From Halobaculum saliterrae (GTDB lineage Archaea > Halobacteriota > Halobacteria > Halobacteriales > Haloferacaceae): a stretch of DNA of 64,000 bases. The DNA is taken from contig NZ_WUUS01000003.1 in the NCBI RefSeq assembly GCF_009831625.1, forward strand, positions 310,001 to 374,000, read 5' to 3'. Within the stretch, counting starts at the first letter, position 1. Each line of letters opens with the position of its first letter. Below the pieces are notes generated by a model. It was not told the origin of the DNA, searched no databases, and saw only the letters and a list, made by a program, of their open reading frames with translations. Positions 12,689 to 19,956 of this stretch are shown here, piece after piece. The position numbers were made by a program, and so were the translations under genes.

Positions 12689-14821
12689 TCAGTCGGCCAC
12701 CTGGCCGAGCCCGACGCTCCCGTCGGCGGCCGAGTCCGGGGAGGGTACGACGACGCGGCTGACGACGTCCTCGGCGTTTCGGTCGTCGACCGCCCGGACG
12801 CGGACGGTGAACTCCGCGTGCGGCCGGACGGGGCGATCGGCGAAGCCGGGAACCAGCTCCGGCGCGGACTCGTACTCGTAGACGTCCCCGACGTCGATCC
12901 GTTTGCGCCCGAGCGTCTCGCCGGCCTCGTCGGTGATGTCGAGCTCCACCCGGTCGAGGCCCGCCCCGAGCGCCTCGATCTCCAGGCGACCGATCCGGAA
13001 CAGGTTCCGGTCGGCGTCCCAGGATACGTCCGCACAGACGATCACGTCGGGGCGGCGGCGCTGGTCGGCGAGTATCCACCGCCACAGCCGCCCCACCAGC
13101 GGCGCCGGCGAGGGGATGGCCGCAGGCAACTGGTAGTACGCGAGTACGCTGAACGCCGCCAGCGCGAGCGTGAGGACGACGAGCCACTCCAGCACGGGGA
13201 ACCCCTCGCCGACCATCGTCCCCCCGTCCCCGCCGCCGCCGCGAGCGGCGCCGCCGACGACGATCGCCGCCTCGTCGCTTCCGGTGGCGCCGTACTCGTC
13301 CTCGGCGACGGCGCGGACCGTCCACGCCCCCTCGGTGAACGTGTAGTTCACCGTCCGTCCGGTCGCCGTCGACCCGTCGGGGAGTTCCCACCGGACGGTG
13401 GCGTTGCCCACCTCGTCGGTCACGTTCGCCGTGAGCGTGACCTCCTCCCCGGGCGTGACGTTCTGCGGGCGGTCGATGGTGACGACGGGCTCGTCGTTGA
13501 CGACGATCCGGCGGGTCGTCGAGTCGCTGTCGCCGTCGGTGTCCGTCACGGTCAGCGAGACGGTGTAGATCCCGGGCTCGTCGAACGCCGTCCTGACGTT
13601 GTCGCCCTCCACGGTCGTGCCGTCCGGGAGCGTCCACGTGTAGGTGACGTCGGGACTCTGGAACACCGCGAACGTGCTGAAGCCCGGCGTCCGCGCCCGC
13701 AGGAGGACCGAGTCGTCCGTCTCGGAGACGACGGTCGTCTCGAGGAGCTGCCACCCGCGCGAGGTGAGCCGTCCGATCCGGGCGTCCTCCGGGGCGGTGT
13801 CGACGAGGCGGTCCTTCTCGACCCGCATGCTCACCGTCGCGGGGCGGTTCTCGAGCTGCCGCGGGACGGTGATGTTCATCGCCTTCACGATCCGCTCGTT
13901 CCGGTCGACCTCCCGAGTGGTTTCGACGAGCGACTCCGACCCGGTGAGTTCCACCGTCTCGTCCACCTCCGCGACGACGTCGGTCGCGGACGCGTTGGGC
14001 TGGTCGTTCTCGTCGAGGCCACCGAACGTGTTCCGGTCGCTGATGACCGCCGTCGGGCGGTCGTCCTCGGACGCGCCGCTGTCGTTCAGGCTCGCCGGGT
14101 CGACGTCCTCGGCGGACGCGTCGATCGCGGTGCCGTCGTCGTCCTCGACGGCCACGTCGTCGGCGCCGACGGGGACGTCCCCGATGGTGCCGTCGTCGGC
14201 GCCGCCGGTCTCGTTCCCGTCGTCCGAACTCGGGGCCGACCCCGTGCTCCCCGAGCCGCCCGACCCGCCCGACCCGCCCGACCCGCCGCCGGCGCCGCCC
14301 GCTTGCGTCTCGTTGATCCGGGTCTTCAGCGTGAGCGTCCGGAGGACGGTGTCGCCCGCGGCGGTGCCGCTCCCGCGGGTGTTGACGGCGATGGAGACGC
14401 TGATCTGCTCGCCCGGAGAGAGCGTGACCGCGCCCCCGGTGCCGTCGATGGCCCGCTGCCCGACGCTGAACTCGTTGACGAGTCCCCCCTCGATCGTCCG
14501 GTAGAGGGTGACGGAGTCGTTCGCGTCGTGGCTGATCCACACCGTCCGGTTCTCCGAGCCGGTGTTCTCCATGACGAACACGTCCTGAACCACGGTGAGC
14601 GCCTCGTCATTGACCCCGGGATCGGTGATGTCCACGGTGAGGTTGCCCTGATCGTCGATGTTGGCGTAGTCGCCGTTCGGCCCCTCGGCGGGCCGGAGCG
14701 TCACGCCCTCGTCGGAGAACACGTCGTCGGAGGAGCCGTCGACCACCACGGCACCCGTCGGGACGATGAGCCCGAGCAGGGTGATGACGACGAGACCGAT
14801 GACGAGTGCGGCGCGGTTCAT
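12689..14821 (-). CDS. PGF-pre-PGF and PKD domain membrane protein
   Basis: A 710-aa protein from ATG 14821 (MNRAALVIGLVVITLLGLIV, a signal segment). Residues about 25-165 form a beta domain like those of SipW-type substrates (NLTVDITDPG...VQDVFVMENTGSENRTVWIS). A Gly/Ser linker and an acidic stretch follow. A PGF-pre-PGF-like region lies near 290-400 and includes IVKAMNITVPRQLENRPATV. Then come two PKD-like domains near 410-545, a membrane helix near 565-590 and a cytoplasmic domain of about 110 residues. The cytoplasmic part after the helix is unusual for a surface adhesin and could signal inward. Transcription starts at the P1 promoter described at 14890. Confidence 0.8.
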   Translation of the reverse strand: MNRAALVIGLVVITLLGLIVPTGAVVVDGSSDDVFSDEGVTLRPAEGPNGDYANIDDQGNLTVDITDPGVNDEALTVVQDVFVMENTGSENRTVWISHDANDSVTLYRTIEGGLVNEFSVGQRAIDGTGGAVTLSPGEQISVSIAVNTRGSGTAAGDTVLRTLTLKTRINETQAGGAGGGSGGSGGSGGSGSTGSAPSSDDGNETGGADDGTIGDVPVGADDVAVEDDDGTAIDASAEDVDPASLNDSGASEDDRPTAVISDRNTFGGLDENDQPNASATDVVAEVDETVELTGSESLVETTREVDRNERIVKAMNITVPRQLENRPATVSMRVEKDRLVDTAPEDARIGRLTSRGWQLLETTVVSETDDSVLLRARTPGFSTFAVFQSPDVTYTWTLPDGTTVEGDNVRTAFDEPGIYTVSLTVTDTDGDSDSTTRRIVVNDEPVVTIDRPQNVTPGEEVTLTANVTDEVGNATVRWELPDGSTATGRTVNYTFTEGAWTVRAVAEDEYGATGSDEAAIVVGGAARGGGGDGGTMVGEGFPVLEWLVVLTLALAAFSVLAYYQLPAAIPSPAPLVGRLWRWILADQRRRPDVIVCADVSWDADRNLFRIGRLEIEALGAGLDRVELDITDEAGETLGRKRIDVGDVYEYESAPELVPGFADRPVRPHAEFTVRVRAVDDRNAEDVVSRVVVPSPDSAADGSVGLGQVAD

Positions 14822-14889
14822 TGTGAGAGATGTGGTGTGGTCAGTTGGCGACCGGGTTCTACTGTGATTGTGCCATACGGCTCTATGGT

Positions 14890-14961
14890 CTTTGTATGCG
14901 CGACCTACTCGTGCGGTAGCGCTCGTTACTAATCCTGGGCGCATGAGTAGGCCCGTCTACT
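14890..14961 (-). promoter_or_regulatory. Promoter P1 with twin inverted repeats
   Basis: This lies upstream of the PKD protein and reads leftward. The TATA-like ATACAAAG is at 14890-14897. Seven bases behind it is an inverted repeat CTAC-N7-GTAG (14905-14919), and 26 bases farther a second one, AGTAG-N6-CTACT (14946-14961). Promoter P2 at 16691 has the same parts at the same spacing, so both are probably bound by one regulator. The adjacent winged-helix gene at 16908 is the obvious candidate. Confidence 0.65.
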
Positions 14962-15037
14962 ACGCCGATTTCGAGACGGGAACCGGGAGAGATCGCGAAA
15001 GGAAGATCGAATCGGGGACTGGATCTCGGGGACCAGC

Positions 15038-15127
15038 TTAGTTGCTGGCCTCCACGAAGACGGTGAAGTCCGGGAAGGTCCCACTCACCGACTCAACGCG
15101 CAGGCCGATTCTGGATCCGACGGTCAC
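15038..15127 (-). pseudogene. 3' remnant of a SipW-type secreted protein
   Basis: About 30 codons from 15127 (GTG) to the stop at 15038 read VTVGSRIGLRVESVSGTFPD and on to FTVFVEASN. This resembles the last beta strands of the two neighbouring SipW-type proteins, where a FGLxLxVxxxSxxxxFxLxIEI pattern ends the protein. There is an in-frame stop just upstream and no N-terminal part, so it looks like the tail of a third paralogue lost by deletion. It could be chance because it is so short. Confidence 0.45.
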
Positions 15128-15144
15128 GGATCAGACGCCGTGGA

Positions 15145-15653
15145 TTACGATCCGTCGTCGTCCTCGGTGTTGATCTCCAGCGTGATCGTGAAGCTGTCTC
15201 TGTCGCTGAAGCTGTCGTCCAAGATCAGACGGAGGCCGAACTCCTGGTTCTGCCCCTGCGTGAGCACCGCGTTGCCGAACGTGACGTCGGTCGGATCGAC
15301 AACCACCACGGTCACACTTCCGTTGTCACTGGTGGCCGGGACGGTCAGGTTGACGGCTTCGTTCCCGTTGTTGGTCACGTTGACGATGGGTGTCAGCACC
15401 GTGGTCGCGTTCTCGTTCAGCCCGGTGGAACTCCCGATCGGGAAGCTGATTTCGCCACTGGAGCCGCCGGATGATCCGACGACTGACGGCGCGTTGCTGG
15501 ACTCGTCGATGACGAGCAGTGCGGAACTGTCTCCGCTGACTTGTACGTTCACGTCCGGTCCGCCTGCACAGTCGTGAACGCACCGGTAGCAGTCACCAGC
15601 CCGATGGTGGCGAACACTACGAGCAGCGCGAACAGCTTTCCTTTGGGTCTCAT
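15145..15653 (-). pseudogene. SipW-type secreted protein split by a frameshift after the signal peptide
   Basis: The signal peptide is encoded from ATG 15653 (MRPKGKLFALLVVFATIGLV, then GAFTTVQADRT) and ends at a TGA at 15549. The mature domain continues in another frame from a GTG at 15552 to 15145 (VNVQVSGDSSALLVIDESSN...EFGLRLILDDSFSDRDSFTI). Alignment to the intact paralogue at 16096 shows a net two-base loss at the junction. The stop and the GTG overlap as GTGA, so the mature part could still be translated by coupling, but without its export signal. Either a recent mutation, a sequencing error or phase variation would explain it. The product would be a DUF1102/camelysin-like surface subunit. 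Confidence 0.8.
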
Positions 15654-15770
15654 TATCAATTTGCTCCTTGTACGCCTGATCGGGTTGACTTCGCTGTTTG
15701 CTCCTCGGCGCTTACTATTCTATTGAGTGGGTGACAACATAGTATGGAAGTCCTACCGAGAAGAGAGGCA

Positions 15771-15925
15771 ATTCTCATAGTTCTCAAAATTATGTTACTT
15801 AAATATATTATATAAATTTATTATTTAATCTTAGTATATAATGTACTATATTATATCCTCATATATTCTTATCGCAATTTTTCTAAACTAAACATATTTA
15901 TATAAATTGCGTGATCGCATTTGAT
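15771..15925 (+). other. Extremely AT-rich island
   Basis: About 150 bases of nearly pure A and T (runs such as ttaaatatattatataaatt) lie in a genome that is otherwise GC-rich. No ORF, tRNA or clear repeat is seen here. It sits in the 440-base gap between the split and the intact secreted-protein genes, which otherwise contains only promoter sequence for the left gene (a ttactattc at 15712 resembles the P2 core). It may be a strongly melting promoter region, a nucleosome-like boundary or a scar of foreign DNA. Confidence 0.6.
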
Positions 15926-16095
15926 CCAGGATTCCCGCAGATATTCTAATCTGATATTAACCCGTAGCCTCCCTTTTCGTCAGAATGGGCGCTACGCGCT
16001 ATTCAAAAGGCAATAGGTATATGAGTTATCGCGGACGCGGTAGAAAGTGACAAATAGAGTATATTAAAAATGCCTAGTGGTGTCGCGCGCTATGT

Positions 16096-16587
16096 TTATG
16101 AATCGTCAGTATCGTTAGCATCGATCTCAATCACGAGATCGAACGACTGACCAACACTACCTCCCGGGACGTCAAGTTCCAAACCAAATTGGGTGGTATC
16201 ACCGGGACCGAGATCGGTCGAGCTCGCGTTCACCGCGCTTGCGCTGTTCAATCCATTGGAACTGCTAACGCTGACAGTCACTGTGACGTCCTCATTTCCA
16301 TTGTTAGTGATATTCGCGACTGGTGACAGAATTGTCGTGGCGTTACTGTTCAGCCCCGTTGAGGCGTTGCCGAGATTGATGACCGCTTCCCCACCGGTAT
16401 TACTCACATTGACACCAGCTGGAGCGTCAGCTGGCGTAGATATACTAATCAGTGCATTATTGTCGCCATTCACAGTAACAGTCGCCGTCCGATCCGCCTG
16501 CACAGTCGTGAAAGCGCCGGACGCAGTCACCAGCCCGATGGCGGCGAAGACTGCGAGCAGCGCGAACAGCTTTCCTTTGGGTCTCAT
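16096..16587 (-). CDS. SipW-type secreted beta-sandwich protein (DUF1102/camelysin-like)
   Basis: A 163-aa protein from ATG 16587. The signal segment MRPKGKLFALLAVFAAIGLV is followed by ASGAFTTVQADRTATVTV. The GAFT...ADR signature immediately after the hydrophobic stretch is the mark of substrates cut by SipW-type signal peptidases in haloarchaea. The mature part is a Thr/Ser/Asn/Val-rich beta sandwich with several sequons (NVS, NAS, NAT, NIT). Related bacterial SipW substrates (TasA, camelysin) form extracellular fibres by strand exchange. A role as fibre or sheath subunit here is inference. It is the only intact member of three in this locus and is driven by promoter P2. Confidence 0.82.
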   Translation of the reverse strand: MRPKGKLFALLAVFAAIGLVTASGAFTTVQADRTATVTVNGDNNALISISTPADAPAGVNVSNTGGEAVINLGNASTGLNSNATTILSPVANITNNGNEDVTVTVSVSSSNGLNSASAVNASSTDLGPGDTTQFGLELDVPGGSVGQSFDLVIEIDANDTDDS

Positions 16588-16690
16588 GTTGTTGTGTACC
16601 TCGTGTGTGCGATCTGTGAATCGCTTGGTCGCCCGTCGAATCCCACCACGGAACCCGTCGGGGCTTACTCCAGTAATGCACCCATTCCCC

Positions 16691-16764
16691 CTTTGTATCC
16701 CCGACCTACCGAGACGGTAGCCGGCGTTACTATTCGGCAACATGCGAGTAGGCCCGCCTACTCG
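16691..16764 (-). promoter_or_regulatory. Promoter P2 with twin inverted repeats
   Basis: This promoter reads leftward toward the intact SipW-type substrate. The TATA-like ATACAAAG lies at 16691-16698. Inverted repeat 1, CTACC-N5-GGTAG, is at 16706-16720. Inverted repeat 2, CGAGTAGG-CCCG-CCTACTCG, is at 16745-16764 and is perfect. Both repeats and the spacing match P1 at 14890. The 320-base gap up to 16908 also holds the rightward promoter of the regulator gene (acttaat near 16847), so the repeats sit between divergent transcripts and may also control the regulator. Confidence 0.7.
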
Positions 16765-16907
16765 GCCGAAATCGAGGGCGTTGCCTCAACGGCTACTGGC
16801 CCGCACGATCTTCGATCCCCGACACCGTCGCCGAACGCAAGGAGAACACTTAATTCAGAGACAACGACTGTATCGTGTAAGCCGATTCAGGTATCGGGTT
16901 CCCGAGG

Positions 16908-17507
16908 ATGTCGATCGAAGAAACTGATCACGTCGACGAGAGCGAGACCGCCGAGGACGATCTGTCGGAGGACACCCTCTACTCGGTGCTCTCGAACCGT
17001 CGCCGCCGGTACACCATCCACTACCTCAAGCAGCGCGAGGAGCCGGTGAGCGTGCAGGACCTCGCCGAGCGCGTCGCCGCGTGGGAGAACGACAAGCGGC
17101 CAAGCGAGATCACCTCACAAGAGCGGAAACGGGTGTACGTCTCGCTGTACCAGTCGCACCTCGACACGCTCGACGGCGAGGGGATCGTCGAGTACGACAG
17201 CGACGCCGGGACGGTCAGGCTCTCCGACCGGATGCGCGCGGTCGACATCTACCTCGAGGTCGTCCCGAAGGAGAGCGTCCCGTGGAGCCTCTACTACGCG
17301 GGGCTGTCGGCGGCGAACGCGCTCGTGCTCGCGCTGGCGTGGCTGGAGGTCCGCCCGTTCGACGCGGTGCCGGACCTGGCGTGGGGGGCGGTCGTGCTGG
17401 CGAGCTTCGCGCTGTCGGCGTTCGCGCAGCTGTACTCCAGCCGCCAGATGCGTCTCGGCGACGAGGGGCCGCCGCCGGACGTGAACCTGAGCGAAAGCGG
17501 GGCGTGA
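16908..17507 (+). CDS. Membrane-anchored winged-helix regulator (DUF7344-like)
   Basis: A 199-aa protein from ATG 16908. After an acidic leader, residues 25-115 form a winged helix typical of haloarchaeal DUF7344 proteins (TLYSVLSNRRRRYTIHYLKQ, DLAERVAAWEN, RKRVYVSLYQSHLDTLDGEG, IVEYD...GTVRLSD). Two membrane helices follow near 130-150 and 158-180. It is divergent from the SipW-type substrates and lies next to P2, so it is the prime candidate for binding the shared inverted repeats. A DNA-binding protein with two membrane helices could sense envelope state directly. Confidence 0.8.
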   Translation: MSIEETDHVDESETAEDDLSEDTLYSVLSNRRRRYTIHYLKQREEPVSVQDLAERVAAWENDKRPSEITSQERKRVYVSLYQSHLDTLDGEGIVEYDSDAGTVRLSDRMRAVDIYLEVVPKESVPWSLYYAGLSAANALVLALAWLEVRPFDAVPDLAWGAVVLASFALSAFAQLYSSRQMRLGDEGPPPDVNLSESGA

Positions 17508-17525
17508 GGGGGCCGGGACCGCGGC

Positions 17526-18458
17526 TCACGGGTCCCGCGAGGGTCGAAGGCCGTCGGTGTCCGTGACGTCCAACGTGTCGTCGAACACCTGCCGGAGCGT
17601 CCGGAGCGTCTCCTCGTCGCTCGACGCCGCGTCGGCGTGGTAGTGGGCGGACCCGCCGATGGTCCGAACCCGGCTCGTCAGCGTGGTGAGAAACCGGAAC
17701 AGCCGTTCCACGTCGACGTACTCCAACAGTTCCGTGATCGAGTCGAAACACAGGACGGGGGTGAGATCGTGGTCCTCCGCCTCGCCGAGCCGCCGGCTGA
17801 TCGAGATGCCGAGCCGGGTGAGGTCCGTGGGGCTCGTGACGCCGGTCCGCACGACCCGCGTCCGCCCCCGTTCGGTCGAGATCGTCTCGGTTCTGCGGTC
17901 CCGGGTGTACCCTCCGATCCGGATGAACGCCACCTCCTCCGGGAGGTCGCCGTACCGTGTCCGCCAGTCGGCGAGCCAGTCGCTCGCGGTGTCCTCGAAC
18001 GTGACGACGACGACACTCAACTCGCGGGAGGGAGCCCGGGCGAGACACTCGAAGCAGGGGTCCGGCGAGGAGTCCGTCCCCGAGTCGACGAGCAACACGT
18101 TCCGGGCTTCCGACAGCACCTCGTCCGCGCGGGGGCGCTCGTCCGACGCCGAGAGGTCCGAGGAGAGCCCCTCCCACGAGAACAGGTCGCCGGCGTCACC
18201 GGAGCCGGCCGGTCCGTCGGCGCTCGACTCGTGGGACGAGGAGTCGGACAGGGACAGGTCCAGTCCGACCCCGTCGTCCCCGTTCCCCTCGTCCGGCTCC
18301 GCTTCCGTTCGATCCCGCGGTTCTCCGTCCGGGTCTCCGTCGGCCCGCTCGCCCGCGGCGTCGCCGCCGGCGATGCGGTCCGCGAGCTCGGCGAGCGAAC
18401 TGCGCGGCCGCTCGTCGCCTCGTTCGTCCTCCTCGTCGGCTGTAGTCTCGTCGTCCAC
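17526..18458 (-). CDS. RecA/KaiC-like domain protein (DUF7504-type)
   Basis: A 310-aa protein from a GTG at 18458. The first 110 residues are acidic and disordered. The rest resembles the haloarchaeal DUF7504 fold (ARNVLLVDSGTDSSPDPCFE, ELSVVVVTFEDTASDW, ISISRRLGEAEDHDLTPVLC, FDSITELLEYVDVERLFRFL), a RecA-like beta-alpha core. A canonical Walker A is missing, since GTDSSPD replaces GxxxxGKT, so ATP hydrolysis is doubtful. A relative with a better P-loop is encoded at 43646. Its place between the regulator and a zinc-ribbon protein suggests a regulatory or signalling role in the surface locus, unproven. Confidence 0.65.
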   Translation of the reverse strand: MDDETTADEEDERGDERPRSSLAELADRIAGGDAAGERADGDPDGEPRDRTEAEPDEGNGDDGVGLDLSLSDSSSHESSADGPAGSGDAGDLFSWEGLSSDLSASDERPRADEVLSEARNVLLVDSGTDSSPDPCFECLARAPSRELSVVVVTFEDTASDWLADWRTRYGDLPEEVAFIRIGGYTRDRRTETISTERGRTRVVRTGVTSPTDLTRLGISISRRLGEAEDHDLTPVLCFDSITELLEYVDVERLFRFLTTLTSRVRTIGGSAHYHADAASSDEETLRTLRQVFDDTLDVTDTDGLRPSRDP

Positions 18459-18544
18459 GGTAGTCCCACGCTGATAGTCTGTGACCGCTCCCGCGGCCCG
18501 GCGACCGACATCGGTCGCCTCGGAGTGCCCGTGGGCCGGAGGCG

Positions 18545-19861
18545 TTATCGCTCCCAGTCGAAGCCCTCCCCGGCCGCCTCCCCGTCGTCGTCCTCGGCCG
18601 CATCGGCGTCCGTTCCGGGCCTCGTCTCCGTCCCGTCCTCGGCGTCGCCCCGACCTCCGTCGGCGTCGGGGTTCCCGTTCCCGCCGGCACGAATGTCGTC
18701 GCTCAGGTCGATCTCGCTCGCCATCCCCGAACGGCTCTCGCTCGCCTCCGCCGTCCGTTCGTCCGACTCGACGGTGCCGTCTCCCTCGTCGATCGCCTGT
18801 GGATCGTCAGGTCGGTCCGTCCTCGTCGACCCGTCGGTCGGCCCGGCGCTCTCCCCGGCCTCGACGGGGTTCCCTCGCTCCGGATCGAGCGGCTCGCGGC
18901 GGCCCGGGTCCCGGGACGCTCGGACCGAGAGGGTGTTCGTACCGAACAGCCACGACTTCGGTTCCAGCGAGCGGAACTCGGCGCCGCAGTGCGGACAGCG
19001 GGACTCCGGGAGGACGCCGAGGTCGACCGAGCCGCCGCACTCGTCGCACTCGGCCGAGCGAACGCCCGCGGCGCTCGCGGTCCGCTTCAGCTCCGTGAGC
19101 CGTTCGTCCACGCGGCTCCGCTCCCGGCGATCTCCACGACTGCGGACCCGTTCGAGGGACCGTTCGAGGTCGTCGGTCCGGTCGAGGAGGTGGCGAAGGA
19201 TACGTTCGACGTGGCCGAAGTCCTCGGAGATCTCCGAACGGAGCGTGTCGTGGTCCTCGCGGAGACGCTGTACCTCGCGGGCGACCTCCGGAACGGCGTC
19301 CTGAAGCCGTTCGACGGCGCCCGCGTCCGGCGTCTCGCTGTCCAGCTCCTCGACACGGTTCCGAAGGCGGTCGACCGTGTCGGCCAGCGCCTCGGTTCGA
19401 TCGTCGAGCGCGTCCAGTCGGTCGTCGAGCGCCTCGAACTCGGCGTCGATCCGCTCCTCGTCCGACTCGTCGTCCACCCCATCGTCGAGCAACTCGGCGA
19501 TACGGTCGATCTTCGCGGAGATCTGCGCCAGCTCAGGGTCGGGACCCCCCTGCCGGTCCCCGTCCGGTTTCGACGGGTCAGGATCGTCGCTCCCGAGCGT
19601 CGAAACCACGTGAGGAAGCAACTCGGCGTCGGGGTCGGGTCGGTCGCGTCCCTCGCCGAGCGGCTCGGGCCGATCGCGGCCCGCGTCGCGGGAGGGGTTC
19701 TCGAACTCGTCGATCAGCCAGTAGGCGGAGAGCATCCGATCGAGGACCTCCCGCTCGGTCGTCCCCGTTTCGTCGGCGACCTCCCGGACCCACGAGCCGA
19801 GCGCCTTCTCGTCGATCCGGCCGGGCTGACTTCCCCGGTCCGGATCCCCGTTCCCACTCAT
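18545..19861 (-). CDS. Coiled-coil zinc-ribbon protein
   Basis: A 438-aa, strongly acidic protein starting MSGNGDPDRGSQPGRIDEKA at 19861. Residues about 15-55 look like a small helical DNA- or protein-binding domain (LGSWVREVADETGTTEREVL). Residues 105-260 are a long coiled coil of Leu/Glu/Asp/Arg heptads. A zinc ribbon follows near 275-300 (CDECGG...CPHCGAEF), and the last 110 residues are disordered. I do not recognise a family. It is on the same strand as the SipW peptidase and the DUF7504-type gene and probably belongs to the same unit. Confidence 0.7.
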   Translation of the reverse strand: MSGNGDPDRGSQPGRIDEKALGSWVREVADETGTTEREVLDRMLSAYWLIDEFENPSRDAGRDRPEPLGEGRDRPDPDAELLPHVVSTLGSDDPDPSKPDGDRQGGPDPELAQISAKIDRIAELLDDGVDDESDEERIDAEFEALDDRLDALDDRTEALADTVDRLRNRVEELDSETPDAGAVERLQDAVPEVAREVQRLREDHDTLRSEISEDFGHVERILRHLLDRTDDLERSLERVRSRGDRRERSRVDERLTELKRTASAAGVRSAECDECGGSVDLGVLPESRCPHCGAEFRSLEPKSWLFGTNTLSVRASRDPGRREPLDPERGNPVEAGESAGPTDGSTRTDRPDDPQAIDEGDGTVESDERTAEASESRSGMASEIDLSDDIRAGGNGNPDADGGRGDAEDGTETRPGTDADAAEDDDGEAAGEGFDWER

Positions 19862-19956
19862 TTCAACCTATAGGGACAAATCGAACCGGACATTTAACAT
19901 TAGGTGTTCGTCACCCGCGATCCGAGCGGAATAAAAGTACCGCGGCAGGGAGCCGC

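Noticed and set aside
12479-14932. Very long open frame on the plus strand (over 800 codons)
   Set aside because: It is antisense to the PKD and DUF5305-like genes, rich in Arg/Val/Asp/Gly as expected for GC-rich shadow frames, and has no domain or hydrophobic pattern.
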